A DNA stretch of 64,000 nucleotides. Source: CAZTCJ01 sp964612085. GTDB lineage: Bacteria > Pseudomonadota > Alphaproteobacteria > JAJFIK01. Of this stretch, positions 1 through 8,193 are shown in pieces. Both the position numbers and the translations under genes were made by a program. Numbering within the stretch: the first letter of the stretch is position 1; each line of letters begins with the position of its first letter. The stretch spans positions 31,244 to 95,243 of the forward strand of contig CAZTCJ010000005.1 of NCBI GenBank assembly GCA_964612085.1. The letters run 5' to 3'. The notes beneath the pieces were generated by a model, which ran no database searches, was not told where the DNA came from, and saw nothing but the letters and a program-made list of their open reading frames with translations.

Positions 1-371
1 AACAGCACAACGACCAGAGGGTGCGCGCCGAGCGTTTCCGCCTTGGCCGCACCCAGCACCGCGAACAGCGCCAGACCCGCCGCGTCGGCGTAAAGCAGCC
101 ATTGCATGCGGCGGCCATCGAGCCACGGGTTCAGGATACAGACGACCACCGCACAGGCGATGCAGATCGAGACATCCGTTGGGTCCTGCACCCAGCCGAC
201 GGGCGTCGCGCCCAGCAGCAGATCCCGGACGGTGCCGCCGCCGACTCCTGTCACCGCCGCGATGAAGGACACCCCCACAATATCCATGCGCTTGCGCAAT
301 GCGAGCAACGCGCCGCTGATGGCGAAAACCGCCGTTCCCAGATAAGCGATGATCAAGAGTGCGTTGTCCAA
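1..371 (-). CDS. TRIC channel / UPF0126 (YicG-like) membrane protein, 3' end missing
   Basis: This is the N-terminal part of a small polytopic inner-membrane protein. Read from a TTG at 371, the product starts LDNALLIIAYLGTAVFAISG and contains the family signature GVGGGTVRDLLLG at about residues 43-55. Further hydrophobic segments follow, and the gene runs off the window edge. The TTG sits five bases after a strong GGGGAGG ribosome-binding site, and no ATG is usefully placed upstream. The family (UPF0126, trimeric intracellular cation channel type) usually has about 200 residues in two repeats of three helices, so roughly the first 120 are present. The TRIC-type cation channel role is known only for some homologues; the physiological role here is open. 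Confidence 0.8.
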   Translation of the reverse strand, partial: MDNALLIIAYLGTAVFAISGALLALRKRMDIVGVSFIAAVTGVGGGTVRDLLLGATPVGWVQDPTDVSICIACAVVVCILNPWLDGRRMQWLLYADAAGLALFAVLGAAKAETLGAHPLVVVL

Positions 372-414
372 GCCCCCCTCCCCTTTTTAGCGCGATCCCC
401 CGCGACTGCCCGCC

Positions 415-1224
415 TCAGGACGACAGGCGCGCGATCAGGGTTCGGACGTCATAGTCCTCATCCCCGTCATAACGCGGCGCATAGGTCTCGAATGCTTTTT
501 CCAGGTCTTGATAGCGGGGCCGGATGCGCTCGATATTGTAGGCATGGGAGACGACGAAGCGTTCGCCGGCGCGGACCTGCTTCACCACGATCTCGGCGAA
601 ACGGTCCGTATCCATGCCCAAATGGGAAATGCGCGGCGGGATCAGTTCCGACCGGACGAAACCCGGAAAGATCGTCCCCACCTGGATGAAATCCGGCATC
701 TCCTCGCGGAAGGCTTCCGTAAAGCCCAGAACCGCGTGTTTCGTCGCCACATAGGCCGCGATATTGGGCGCCGCCGTGAAAAAGGAGTTTTCCGAGCCCA
801 CATTGTAGATGGCCGCAGGTGTGCCTTGCGCGATCATCCGTCTGCCGAAGATCGCGCAGCCATGCCAGACGCCGAAGAAATTCACGTTGAAGACGTTGTG
901 CAGATGATCGAGCGGCATGTCGGTCACGGGCGACGGCGGCGGCGAGATACCGGCATTGTTGATCAGCACATCCACATGACCGTGCTGCGCCCAGGCGAAC
1001 CTGGCCAGTGCTTCGACGCTTTGCGGATCGCGCACATCGCAGACGATGGAGCGCGCATCGACGCCCAACTCGCCCAGCGCCGCGACGGCGTCCTGAAGGC
1101 GGGTCTCCCGGGGCTCACCGATCACGATCTTCGCCCCGTCCGCACCGAAGACCTTGGCCAGCGCGAACCCGATCCCGGTTGCGCCGCCGGTGATCACGAC
1201 AGTCTTGTCTTTGAAATCCTTCAT
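415..1224 (-). CDS. SDR family NAD(P)-dependent oxidoreductase
   Basis: A 269-residue short-chain dehydrogenase/reductase expected to oxidise or reduce an alcohol/carbonyl substrate in the cytoplasm. The N-terminal Rossmann motif TGGATGIG binds the cofactor, NNAG is the structural motif of strand 4, and YVATK supplies the catalytic Tyr and Lys, with the Ser in NVGSENS. The C-terminal part resembles the 'SDR family oxidoreductase' group with PGFVRSEL after the active site. The start MKDFKDKTV is preferred over an ATG 14 codons upstream because GGTAGG lies just before it and the upstream codons overlap the divergent gene's leader. The substrate cannot be told from the sequence. Confidence 0.88.
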   Translation of the reverse strand: MKDFKDKTVVITGGATGIGFALAKVFGADGAKIVIGEPRETRLQDAVAALGELGVDARSIVCDVRDPQSVEALARFAWAQHGHVDVLINNAGISPPPSPVTDMPLDHLHNVFNVNFFGVWHGCAIFGRRMIAQGTPAAIYNVGSENSFFTAAPNIAAYVATKHAVLGFTEAFREEMPDFIQVGTIFPGFVRSELIPPRISHLGMDTDRFAEIVVKQVRAGERFVVSHAYNIERIRPRYQDLEKAFETYAPRYDGDEDYDVRTLIARLSS

Positions 1225-1318
1225 CGCTTCGAACCTACCCTGGTTTGAAATGCCCATCCGGTCCATTGTACGGGCGAAGCGTTTCTTTGACAGCCATCCG
1301 CAGACTGCGCCTTACCCC

Positions 1319-2434
1319 ATGCCCGAAACCGATGCGTTGACGATTTTCCTGGCCGCGCCGCCGGGTCTCGAGCCCGTCCTGAAAAACGAGGCGGAAGAGC
1401 ACGGCTTCACCGTGACGGCGCAGGTGGCGGGCGGCGTCGAGATCGCAGGGCACTGGCCGGATGTCTGGCGCGCCAATCTGGTCTTGCGCGGGACAAGCCG
1501 CGTGCTGGTGCGGATCGCCCAGATGCCCGTCCTGCATCTGGCCCAGCTCGACAAGCGCGCCCGGCGTTTGCCTTGGGCGGATGTACTCCAGCGCGGCACA
1601 CCCATCCGGGTCGATGCGGTGTGCAAGCGCTCCAAGATCTATCACGACCGGGCGGCCGCCCAGCGCATCGCCACGGCCATCCAGGAAACGGCGGGGGCGG
1701 AGGTGCGGCCGGACGCCGGTGTGCGGATCTTCGCCCGGATCGAGAACAATCTGTGTACCCTCAGTCTCGACAGCTCCGGAGAGCTGCTGCACAAGCGCGG
1801 CTACAAACAGGCCGTGGGCAAGGCCCCTATCCGGGAGACCCTGGCGGCTCTTGCCTTGCGGGCCTGCGGCTATCGCGGCCATGAGCCGGTGCTCGATCCC
1901 ATGTGCGGCTCCGGCACCTTCGTGATCGAAGCCGCGGAGATGGCCTTGGGCCTTGCCCCGGGCCGGCATCGATCCTTCGCGTTTGAACAGTTCAAAGGCT
2001 TCGACCAAAGCGCATGGGATGCTCTGCGGGCGGACTTATTGCCCCGCCAGACGGATCTGCGCTTTCACGGGTCCGACCGGGATGCGGGCGCCATCGCGAT
2101 CAGCCAGGACAATGCCAAACGGGCGGATGTCGCGGATATCACAGCCTTCGGGCAAAAGCCGGTGAGCGCGCTTGAACGCCCGGACGGCCCGCCGGGGCTC
2201 GTCATCGTCAACCCGCCTTATGGAGACCGGATCGGCGATGCCCAAAAACTGCGCGCCCTTTACGCTGCGCTCGGGCGTGTGCTGACGGAGCGGTTCTCCG
2301 GCTGGCGCGTCGGGCTCATCACCCGCGACCAGGCGCTCGCAAAGGCCACCGCCCTGCCCTTCGGGCCGCCCGGCGCGCCGTTTCCCAATGGCGATCTCCG
2401 TGTCCGTCTTTTCCAGACCGGACCGCTGCCCTGA
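1319..2434 (+). CDS. THUMP-domain class I SAM-dependent RNA methyltransferase (RlmL/YcbY N-terminal type)
   Basis: A 371-residue RNA N2-guanine methyltransferase-like protein. An N-terminal ferredoxin-like/THUMP part (residues ~1-160) precedes a methyltransferase domain with motif I DPMCGSGTFVIEAAEMA and the catalytic motif IV NPPYGDRIGD, the NPPY signature of amino-directed methyltransferases. The family methylates G2445 of 23S rRNA in E. coli, where it is fused to RlmK; here only the RlmL part is present, as is usual in alphaproteobacteria. The start MPETDALT was chosen because the upstream reading frame lies inside the divergent SDR gene. The ribosome-binding site is weak, so translation may be near-leaderless. 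Confidence 0.85.
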   Translation: MPETDALTIFLAAPPGLEPVLKNEAEEHGFTVTAQVAGGVEIAGHWPDVWRANLVLRGTSRVLVRIAQMPVLHLAQLDKRARRLPWADVLQRGTPIRVDAVCKRSKIYHDRAAAQRIATAIQETAGAEVRPDAGVRIFARIENNLCTLSLDSSGELLHKRGYKQAVGKAPIRETLAALALRACGYRGHEPVLDPMCGSGTFVIEAAEMALGLAPGRHRSFAFEQFKGFDQSAWDALRADLLPRQTDLRFHGSDRDAGAIAISQDNAKRADVADITAFGQKPVSALERPDGPPGLVIVNPPYGDRIGDAQKLRALYAALGRVLTERFSGWRVGLITRDQALAKATALPFGPPGAPFPNGDLRVRLFQTGPLP

Positions 2435-2551
2435 ACGCGCCCAGCGAAGAGCCTGCCAGATTTCATACCCTCAAGCGGCCTGTGCGGTTATAAATGCCCT
2501 GAACAACCTCATCGGCTGACGGTGCCGGTCATAGCGTGAGAGGGGCAGAGC

Positions 2552-4255
2552 GTGGGACAGGATCTAAGCTGCCGAAATTTTTACCGTTTTTGGGTCGCCC
2601 TGATGATTTTCGCAGGGGTCGCCGGGCATCCGGGGGCTGCCATGGCTGACACCCAACGCGACATCTGCACCATGGGCGACAACAGCCCCGTCGTCACCGA
2701 CACGGAAGGCGACGTCACCATCACCATCGACGGCAGCCGCACCAGCCGCCGGGACGAAATGCGGCGCCGGTTCGCCGAGTGCCGGGGTCTTTACACCGCC
2801 GGGCAGAACAGCCCCATCGTCGCCTCGACCGGCGGCAATGTGCGGATCGACATCATCCAACGGCTGCGGGAGCGCTTCGCGGCGGAGAACGTGCGCGGCA
2901 TCATCACCGATATGGGCGCCAACACGCTCTATTTCCGGCCGGAATTCGACGACAGCCAGATTTACAGTATCGTCAACCCCCGCGCTGTGCCGCGCCGCTT
3001 GCGCGGGCCTGTCGTCCTCGTCACGGGACGGATGAACCGCTTTGGACAATTGCGGGTCAGCAATGTCTCCCTTGTGGCCAATGCGCAGCGCCAGGGCGAC
3101 ACGCCGCTGACCGCGTCGGAAGCAGAGCGGCTGAGCGGTACCGCACAAGCCTATTTGCTGGCTTTAAGCAGCCTCGTCCAAGGCGAAACGGAGGTCACCG
3201 CCGAGCGGATCGAGCAACTCGGCCTGGAAACGCGCAATGAATTCGCCCATGTCTATCAGCGGGCGCTCGATACCGGCGATCAGGCGTTGCGCGATGAAGT
3301 CATCGATCAGTATGCGTTTGTCACCCGCCAGCAGAAAGCCATCTACGGCAGTTACGACAATTTCCCCGCCTGGACCTACCGGCGTATTTACGAAAACGCC
3401 CGCTCGACCGTGGCCATCGGCGAACCGGGCGCGCCCAGGGCCCTGTGCAGCGGCTTCGTCATCGGCGACGGGCTCGCCATGACGGCGGGCCATTGTTTCC
3501 AGAACCACGCCCCGGCCAATCTGGAAATCTGGATCGATTACGCCAGCTCCGAGGCCGGAACGACCAATGAATGGCCGCGCCACCGGATCACCCGTCTTGT
3601 CGCGCCGGGGCCGGAGGATCAGGAGGCGCTGCTCCGCAGGGACTTCAGCGACACGCTCTACGATTTCGCCATCGTCGAATTCGAGACGACGAGCACCGCC
3701 GGGCAAGGCGTGCCCGATACCGTGAAAAGCCAGTGCCTGCGCCGCTTCGACGTGGCGCGCAACCGCAAGCTTTATGTCGTCGGCTATCCGGAAGGCCGGC
3801 GCGTCACCGTCCATGATAATGGCCGCGTCTACCTGCCGTTCAATGTGCGGCAGAACGAACTCTCAGCGCTCCGTATGGAGATCGAAACCGATTATCAGAA
3901 CCATGAAGAGCGTGAGCGGATCATGGAGCAGTTCGTCTCCAGCTACCGTCCGGTCCAGGTCTCGGAAACCCGCACCGCGTGGCGGCTTTATGATGTCACC
4001 CTCCAGGACCAGCCCAAGCTTGGCATCATCGCCGACACCTTCAAAGGCAATTCCGGCTCGCCCATTTACGACCGGGATACCCATTGCGTCGCGGGGGTCC
4101 TGTTCAATGGCGCGCCGGACCGGGGCGTGCGTCTCGCCGCAAGCTGGCTGCTGCATGAAAGCGCCCTGCCCATGACCGCGATCCTGGATTATCTGGAAAC
4201 CAATCCGGAGACGCGCTGGCTGATCACGGACGGCCGCCTGACCATTCAGCAATAG
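2552..4255 (+). CDS. Secreted trypsin-like serine peptidase with N-terminal 'SPxV-T-G-V-I' repeats
   Basis: A 567-residue exported protein. Residues 1-32 form a signal peptide ending GAAMAD. Two copies of a short motif follow: GDNSPVVTDTEGDVTITI (~42-59) and GQNSPIVASTGGNVRIDI (~84-101). A middle region of unknown fold precedes a chymotrypsin-fold protease with His314 in MTAGHC, Asp371 in YDFAIVEF and Ser501 in GNSGSP, so the triad is intact. The GNSGSP form resembles glutamyl-endopeptidase/V8-like S1 enzymes more than trypsin. The GTG start follows GAGGGGCAGAG. The same motif occurs in the decayed TPR gene 1.1 kb downstream. The substrate is unknown. Confidence 0.78.
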   Translation: MGQDLSCRNFYRFWVALMIFAGVAGHPGAAMADTQRDICTMGDNSPVVTDTEGDVTITIDGSRTSRRDEMRRRFAECRGLYTAGQNSPIVASTGGNVRIDIIQRLRERFAAENVRGIITDMGANTLYFRPEFDDSQIYSIVNPRAVPRRLRGPVVLVTGRMNRFGQLRVSNVSLVANAQRQGDTPLTASEAERLSGTAQAYLLALSSLVQGETEVTAERIEQLGLETRNEFAHVYQRALDTGDQALRDEVIDQYAFVTRQQKAIYGSYDNFPAWTYRRIYENARSTVAIGEPGAPRALCSGFVIGDGLAMTAGHCFQNHAPANLEIWIDYASSEAGTTNEWPRHRITRLVAPGPEDQEALLRRDFSDTLYDFAIVEFETTSTAGQGVPDTVKSQCLRRFDVARNRKLYVVGYPEGRRVTVHDNGRVYLPFNVRQNELSALRMEIETDYQNHEERERIMEQFVSSYRPVQVSETRTAWRLYDVTLQDQPKLGIIADTFKGNSGSPIYDRDTHCVAGVLFNGAPDRGVRLAASWLLHESALPMTAILDYLETNPETRWLITDGRLTIQQ

Positions 4256-4286
4256 AAAACGGGGCAGCCATCGGCCGCCCCGTTTT
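4256..4286. terminator. Bidirectional intrinsic terminator
   Basis: A perfect 10-bp inverted repeat, AAAACGGGGC / GCCCCGTTTT, with an 11-base spacer lies one base after the stop of the V8-like protease gene and just before the end of the convergent trypsin gene. A- and T-runs on both sides suit termination in both directions. Confidence 0.85.
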
Positions 4287-4303
4287 CGGCATGATACTGA
4301 CAA

Positions 4304-5281
4304 TCAGTAGGACTGCATCGTGTCCATGATCCAGGCGGTCTCCCCGCCTGTTGTGTAATTGGCCACACGGGCATAGACGCCGAAGAGGTCCGCCCGCGCG
4401 CAGCCGACACCCCAGCTCACCACGCCGAGCTGGACCCAGCGGCCATCCGCATCCTTGGCGCCGAGAAAGCCGCCGCTATCGCCCTGGCAGGAATCCTTGC
4501 CGCCCTCGGTGACGCCCGCGCACAGCATATTGTCCGTGATGTCGACGCCCGGAATGGCCCGCCGGTAATTGGCTTCGCAGGTCTCGCTGCTTTGAACGTC
4601 GACGGTCACCTGCATCAGGCGCGCGGAGCCGGAGCCGCCTTCGCTCGTCGCGCCCCAACCGATCACGGTCACGTCCTCGCCCACCTTGCCGATACTCTCC
4701 ATATCGGCCTGGCCCGGCAGCCGCGCCGGGCGCAATTGATCGGGCGCGTCGGCAACCAGCTTCAGAAGCGCGATATCGTTATCATAGGTGGCCGGATCAT
4801 AATCCTCATGCACGACGATCCGCTCGACGCTCAGGCGCACGCCGCCGCCGGCATTCTCATCGCCATCGGGCAGCACGGTCGATCCGATATAGACATCCAC
4901 TTCATCCGGCTTGGTGGGAACCGGTTTCTCCGGCACGCAATGGGCGGCTGTCAGCACCCAGCGTTTGTCGATCAGAGACCCGCCGCAGAACTGGCCCCAC
5001 CGCTCGCTGCCAACCTCCGTCCAGGACGCGATCAACGCCACCTGGAACGGATATTCCCCGGCTTCCGCCGGTGCGCCGCCGACGATTTTCTCCGTGGTCG
5101 GTGCTTCCATGCCGGGTGTGTCCTTCGAGACCGTGTCGACCGGGCGGACCCAGCCCGTGTCCTTGGCCTCCGCATGGGCATCGGCCTGGACCGTTCCAGC
5201 CGGCAGGGCCAGCGCGCATGCCAGGACGCAGGCAGCGCCGGCGCTTCTTATCCATGCACCGTGTCCGGAGTTCTCCGTCAT
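4304..5281 (-). CDS. Secreted trypsin-like (S1A) serine protease zymogen
   Basis: A 325-residue exported protease. After a signal peptide and a propeptide of about 35 residues comes the zymogen cleavage site TTEK-IVGG (I66). The triad is His114 in LTAAHC, Asp169 in DNDIALL and Ser269 in DSCQGDSGG, the last being a full animal-trypsin-type signature, with paired cysteines around it. The Asp six residues before the active Ser predicts cleavage after Lys/Arg. The start MTENSG is favoured because GAGGGAG lies six bases upstream; the ATG two codons earlier abuts that site. It is convergent with the V8-like protease and shares a terminator with it. Confidence 0.9.
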   Translation of the reverse strand: MTENSGHGAWIRSAGAACVLACALALPAGTVQADAHAEAKDTGWVRPVDTVSKDTPGMEAPTTEKIVGGAPAEAGEYPFQVALIASWTEVGSERWGQFCGGSLIDKRWVLTAAHCVPEKPVPTKPDEVDVYIGSTVLPDGDENAGGGVRLSVERIVVHEDYDPATYDNDIALLKLVADAPDQLRPARLPGQADMESIGKVGEDVTVIGWGATSEGGSGSARLMQVTVDVQSSETCEANYRRAIPGVDITDNMLCAGVTEGGKDSCQGDSGGFLGAKDADGRWVQLGVVSWGVGCARADLFGVYARVANYTTGGETAWIMDTMQSY

Positions 5282-5387
5282 CGCCATCTCCCTCTCGTTA
5301 CGCTTCTCAACCGCCGTTTCACCAGAACCCGGCCGCACTAGCAAAGATCTAAATCACTTTTGTGACACCTGCCGCAAGACCCTTGGG

Positions 5388-5948
5388 TTAGGGCTCGTCG
5401 CGACCGGCCATGCGCTCGCGCAGCGCCGTCAGACTGTCGGCGATCGCCCGCGTGGTCGGGTGACCGGGCCCCAAGGCCTGGGTCACGATGTGGGCAGGGC
5501 CTCTTCGTAAAGCGCCAAGGACTCCTCGAACCGGCCTTGCCGGAAGTAAAGCCCCGCCAGATTGTTCATGCTGATGGCGATGTCCGGATGGCCCGGCGGC
5601 AGGCACATTCTCCTTGCCCATCAGGGCAAAGAAGGTTTCCAGCGCTTGGCGCGTCACGCCCAGGCGCTGGGCCAGATCCTCGAACTGATCGGCGGGCACG
5701 CCCCTGTTTTCTTCGAGCGCTTCCAGAATGAGGGCAAGCTGACGTTCGGACAATCCGGTGGGGCAGGAAATGTCGATCGTGACATTGCCTTGCGTGTCGG
5801 TCACGAGCGGACTGCAGTCGCCCTGGGTTTGAAGGCTGCCTGCTTCGTCATCCGCTTCGGTTCCATCCGCTTCGGTCTGGGCCAACGCGGAAGCGGCCAA
5901 AAGAGCCGTCACCACCAAGCCGCCGGCGATTTTTCCAATCCGGGCCAT
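5388..5948 (-). pseudogene. Decayed TPR protein with conserved 'SPLVTDTQGNVTI' N-terminus
   Basis: The N-terminus is well preserved. A signal peptide ending ALAQ is followed by CSPLVTDTQGNVTIDISC and then a helical segment GLSERQLALILEALEEN plus LGVTRQALETFF, as in large secreted TPR proteins. At about 5610 the reading frame shifts. In the next frame the sequence continues GHPDIAISMNNLAGLYF and then FEESLALYEEALP, a clear kinesin-light-chain type TPR. At about 5490 the original frame resumes with TQALGPGHPTT and runs to the stop. Normal relatives are much longer, so a large internal TPR block seems to have been lost together with two compensating indels. A base-calling error could explain one shift but not the missing repeats. 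Confidence 0.65.
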
Positions 5949-6028
5949 ACCCCTCTCCTTTTCGCAGCACCTTAAAGTGGCGAACCGGGGCGGGCAATGG
6001 GCTGCTGGTCAGGGCCCAGTTTCTCGCG

Positions 6029-6883
6029 CTACCGCACGTAACCGAAGGTCAGGCTGGAAAAGACGGTTTCGAAATCGGCCTTGTCCGTATCCTCAAGCGG
6101 GCGGGTCCAGATGACATTGAGTTTCCAGGCCCCTTGTCGGGGAAACCGGAAGCGGGCGCGGCCCTGCCGGTCGGTGATCCGTGAGCCGATTGTCACCTGC
6201 CCATGGGCCAGGCTTTCCATGTCGATGGTGGCCCCTTCCAACGGCTTGCCCAGAAACAGAACCCGGACCGTGAGATCCTCTCCCTCATCGAGGGCATAAG
6301 GGTTGCGTTCGGGCACGATTTCCAGCGTATGGCCGATGGGTTCCGTGACAGGGCCGCTCACGGTATCGCCCACCTGGATCAGGGCCTTGGCGCGCCGGGA
6401 ATAGATCTCCCGGCCGGGCTCACCGGTCGCGCGCAGCTTGCGCCGCAGCTCGATGGCGGGCGTCAAGCCTTCTTTCTTGAGATAATCGTTGAACTGGTCC
6501 GCCTCCAGAATGATCTCCGCGTGGTGGCTGGCGAAGGCAAGAATATGGGTGCCGTCCCGGTGGAACACGGTTTTCGCAAAACCATCCGTATCGCCCGGAA
6601 CGATATCCGTTTGATGATCCCGTAACCCTTGCGCATGAATACTCTGCAGGGAAACGACGCGGTCCCAGCGCAAGCGCCACGGCTCGGTCTCCCCCGTATG
6701 GCCGATGAGAAACCTGACCGTGACAGGATCGCCCGCCTCGGTGTGGTAAATATCGGGCGCCAGCCAAAAATCATGGGCCTGGACCGGACCGGCCAAGAAC
6801 ATAAAAAGACCGGTCAGAACAATCCGGGTCCGCACGACAGCACGTATGACCTGTCCCCGCATGGTCTGTTTCCACATGGTCAT
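6029..6883 (-). CDS. DUF4198 domain periplasmic protein
   Basis: A 284-residue exported protein whose mature part starts AHDFWLAPDIY, the hallmark of DUF4198 proteins often linked with transition-metal uptake or TonB systems. A signal peptide (residues ~10-36) is followed by a beta-sandwich-like region with FLIGHTGE and ends with an FTFGYVR-like strand. The start ATG is five bases after the stop of the upstream cytochrome gene, so the two are probably translated together. A second in-frame ATG two codons on is an equal choice. The cofactor or ligand is not evident; metal binding by the HD motif at the mature N-terminus is only a family-based guess. Confidence 0.8.
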   Translation of the reverse strand: MTMWKQTMRGQVIRAVVRTRIVLTGLFMFLAGPVQAHDFWLAPDIYHTEAGDPVTVRFLIGHTGETEPWRLRWDRVVSLQSIHAQGLRDHQTDIVPGDTDGFAKTVFHRDGTHILAFASHHAEIILEADQFNDYLKKEGLTPAIELRRKLRATGEPGREIYSRRAKALIQVGDTVSGPVTEPIGHTLEIVPERNPYALDEGEDLTVRVLFLGKPLEGATIDMESLAHGQVTIGSRITDRQGRARFRFPRQGAWKLNVIWTRPLEDTDKADFETVFSSLTFGYVR

Positions 6884-6888
6884 GGGCC

Positions 6889-7299
6889 TTACGATTGGGC
6901 TTTCAGATAAGCGATAATATGGGCCCGCTCTTTCGGATCGGAGACGCTGAAGCCCATTTTCGAGCCCGGGATGAAATCGCCGGGGCTGGCGAGCCAACGG
7001 TCGAGGGTGGGCTCGCGCCAAACCACGTCGGACGCTTTGACCGCATCGGAATAGGCGTAATCCGGAAGACTGCCGGCCTGGCGCCCGAAGACCCCGCGAT
7101 GCATGGGGCCGACCCGGTTGGCATCGAGGGAATGACAGCCCGTGCACCGGGCCTCGTAAAGGGCCGCGCCTGTCTCCGCATCACCGCCTGCCCCAAGACC
7201 GCCATCGGCATGAGCCGCCCGGAGCATGGGCGTGAAGGCGAAGGCGGCGCTGAAGATCCAGAGCAGAGACAAACACGCAAAAAGGCGCTTGGACACCAT
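6889..7299 (-). CDS. Class I cytochrome c (c2/c550-like), periplasmic
   Basis: A 136-residue small electron carrier. A signal peptide (residues 1-30) is followed by one heme-binding motif CTGCH, the usual RVGPMHRGVFGRQAG segment, and the sixth-ligand methionine in PGSKMGF, ending with the C-terminal helix ERAHIIAYLKAQ. These are all marks of cytochrome c2-like proteins. The start ATGGTGTCC follows GGGAGACC. It lies upstream of and almost abuts the DUF4198 gene, suggesting a two-gene operon. The partner oxidase or dehydrogenase is not in the window. Confidence 0.92.
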   Translation of the reverse strand: MVSKRLFACLSLLWIFSAAFAFTPMLRAAHADGGLGAGGDAETGAALYEARCTGCHSLDANRVGPMHRGVFGRQAGSLPDYAYSDAVKASDVVWREPTLDRWLASPGDFIPGSKMGFSVSDPKERAHIIAYLKAQS

Positions 7300-7331
7300 G
7301 ACGGTCTCCCGGGTAATCAAAGAAAAGAAAG

Positions 7332-7362
7332 AGAGGGGGCGGACGATCCGCCTGCCCCCTCT
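7332..7362 (-). terminator. Intrinsic terminator after the ferritin-like gene
   Basis: AGAGGGGG pairs with CCCCCTCT and the inner GGCGGA pairs with TCCGCC. On the minus strand the hairpin is followed by a pyrimidine-rich CTCTTTCTTTTCTT run. It lies between the ferritin-like gene and the cytochrome gene and so separates two transcription units. Confidence 0.75.
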
Positions 7363-7385
7363 AAGGATGGCGGCGGGCCAGGGCC

Positions 7386-7973
7386 CTAGCCGCCAAAGCT
7401 CAAGGCGTCTTTGGGGAGGGGTTCGCCGAGCGCCTGAGCCAATACGGTCCAATGCATGGTTTCGTCCGCGACCAGCCGGGCCGAGACTTTCGCCAATTCG
7501 CGGTCGCCGAAAGACGGGATCACGCCGATATAGGCATTGGCCGCGCCCCGCTCCAGACGGGCGGCGAGTTTCAACACGTCCGTTTGCGATTTCAGCGTCG
7601 AAACATTCAGTGCCTTGGCATAATGGTCCTGGCTCTTGGCGTCAGCCGCTTTCCCGCCAAGCTGGCGGATGGTGCTCGACAGCGCGTCGCGGTGGCCCTT
7701 GTGCTGGGACTGGAAGAGCACGGCCGTGTCGAGCACGCCACCACTCAGAAGACCGCTTTCCGCGCCGATCTGATAGGCCGCGATGGCTTCGTGTTCGAGT
7801 TCGAGCGCGACATTGAGGATCGCCACGTCATTGGCCGAATTGCCTTTTTTCCCGTGGGCAAGGGCCGGTTTGCCCGCGAGAAGGGCCACGGCGGTGGCGG
7901 ACAGAAGGCCCCCGGTGCCGGTCAGAATGGCGGCGCGCCGGGACAGAGGCTGCGAGGTGCTCAGCTGCTTCAT
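7386..7973 (-). CDS. Tat-exported ferritin-like domain protein
   Basis: A 195-residue protein. The leader has a twin-arginine motif (SRRAAIL) before a long hydrophobic stretch ending PALAHG, so export of a folded, metal-loaded protein is likely. The mature part is a four-helix bundle of the ferritin_2/DUF4439 type, with repeated acidic/His helices: ELEHEAIAAYQ, QHKGHRDAL, ARLERGAANAY and ADETMHW. These match the E-x-x-H pattern of di-iron proteins. The start MKQLS is preferred over an ATG four codons upstream because GGAGC precedes it at proper distance. In related genomes such proteins lie near ECF sigma genes, as here. Its enzymatic role is unknown. Confidence 0.82.
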   Translation of the reverse strand: MKQLSTSQPLSRRAAILTGTGGLLSATAVALLAGKPALAHGKKGNSANDVAILNVALELEHEAIAAYQIGAESGLLSGGVLDTAVLFQSQHKGHRDALSSTIRQLGGKAADAKSQDHYAKALNVSTLKSQTDVLKLAARLERGAANAYIGVIPSFGDRELAKVSARLVADETMHWTVLAQALGEPLPKDALSFGG

Positions 7974-8002
7974 GAAAAGCTCCAATAATCGAAATGGTTT
8001 AT

Positions 8003-8027
8003 AAGAGCGGGGCCCCGCCCCGCTCTT
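8003..8027. other. Strong hairpin in the leader between ferritin-like and ECF genes
   Basis: AAGAGCGGGG and CCCCGCTCTT form a perfect 10-bp stem with a five-base loop, only 30 bases upstream of the ferritin-like start codon. The flanking genes diverge, so it is not in a usual terminator position. It could be a leader attenuator or a protein-binding site. Confidence 0.6.
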
Positions 8028-8144
8028 AACCGATACGCCGGGGGGCGCGATTTCGATGCAGGCCGGAAGACGGGCGCCGGAAGGGTTTCTCCGTGGCCCG
8101 CCTTTCGCAAGCCTGCCTTGCCAAGTGCGCCCGCACGGCCCAGA

Positions 8145-8160
8145 CTGACATCACTGTCAG
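8145..8160. promoter_or_regulatory. Inverted repeat upstream of the first ECF sigma gene
   Basis: CTGACA-TCAC-TGTCAG lies 33 bases before the sigma factor start codon. The half-sites resemble those of the catabolic regulon further on (CTGACA-N3-TGTCAG) but the spacer is four bases. A function as operator is only suggested by position. Confidence 0.35.
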
Positions 8161-8193
8161 CGATTGGGGCGCTGGTAACCGAGATGGACACAG

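Noticed and set aside
5388..5948. Programmed ribosomal frameshifting in the TPR gene
   Set aside because: No slippery heptamer or following hairpin was seen and the expected repeat array is missing; decay explains it better.
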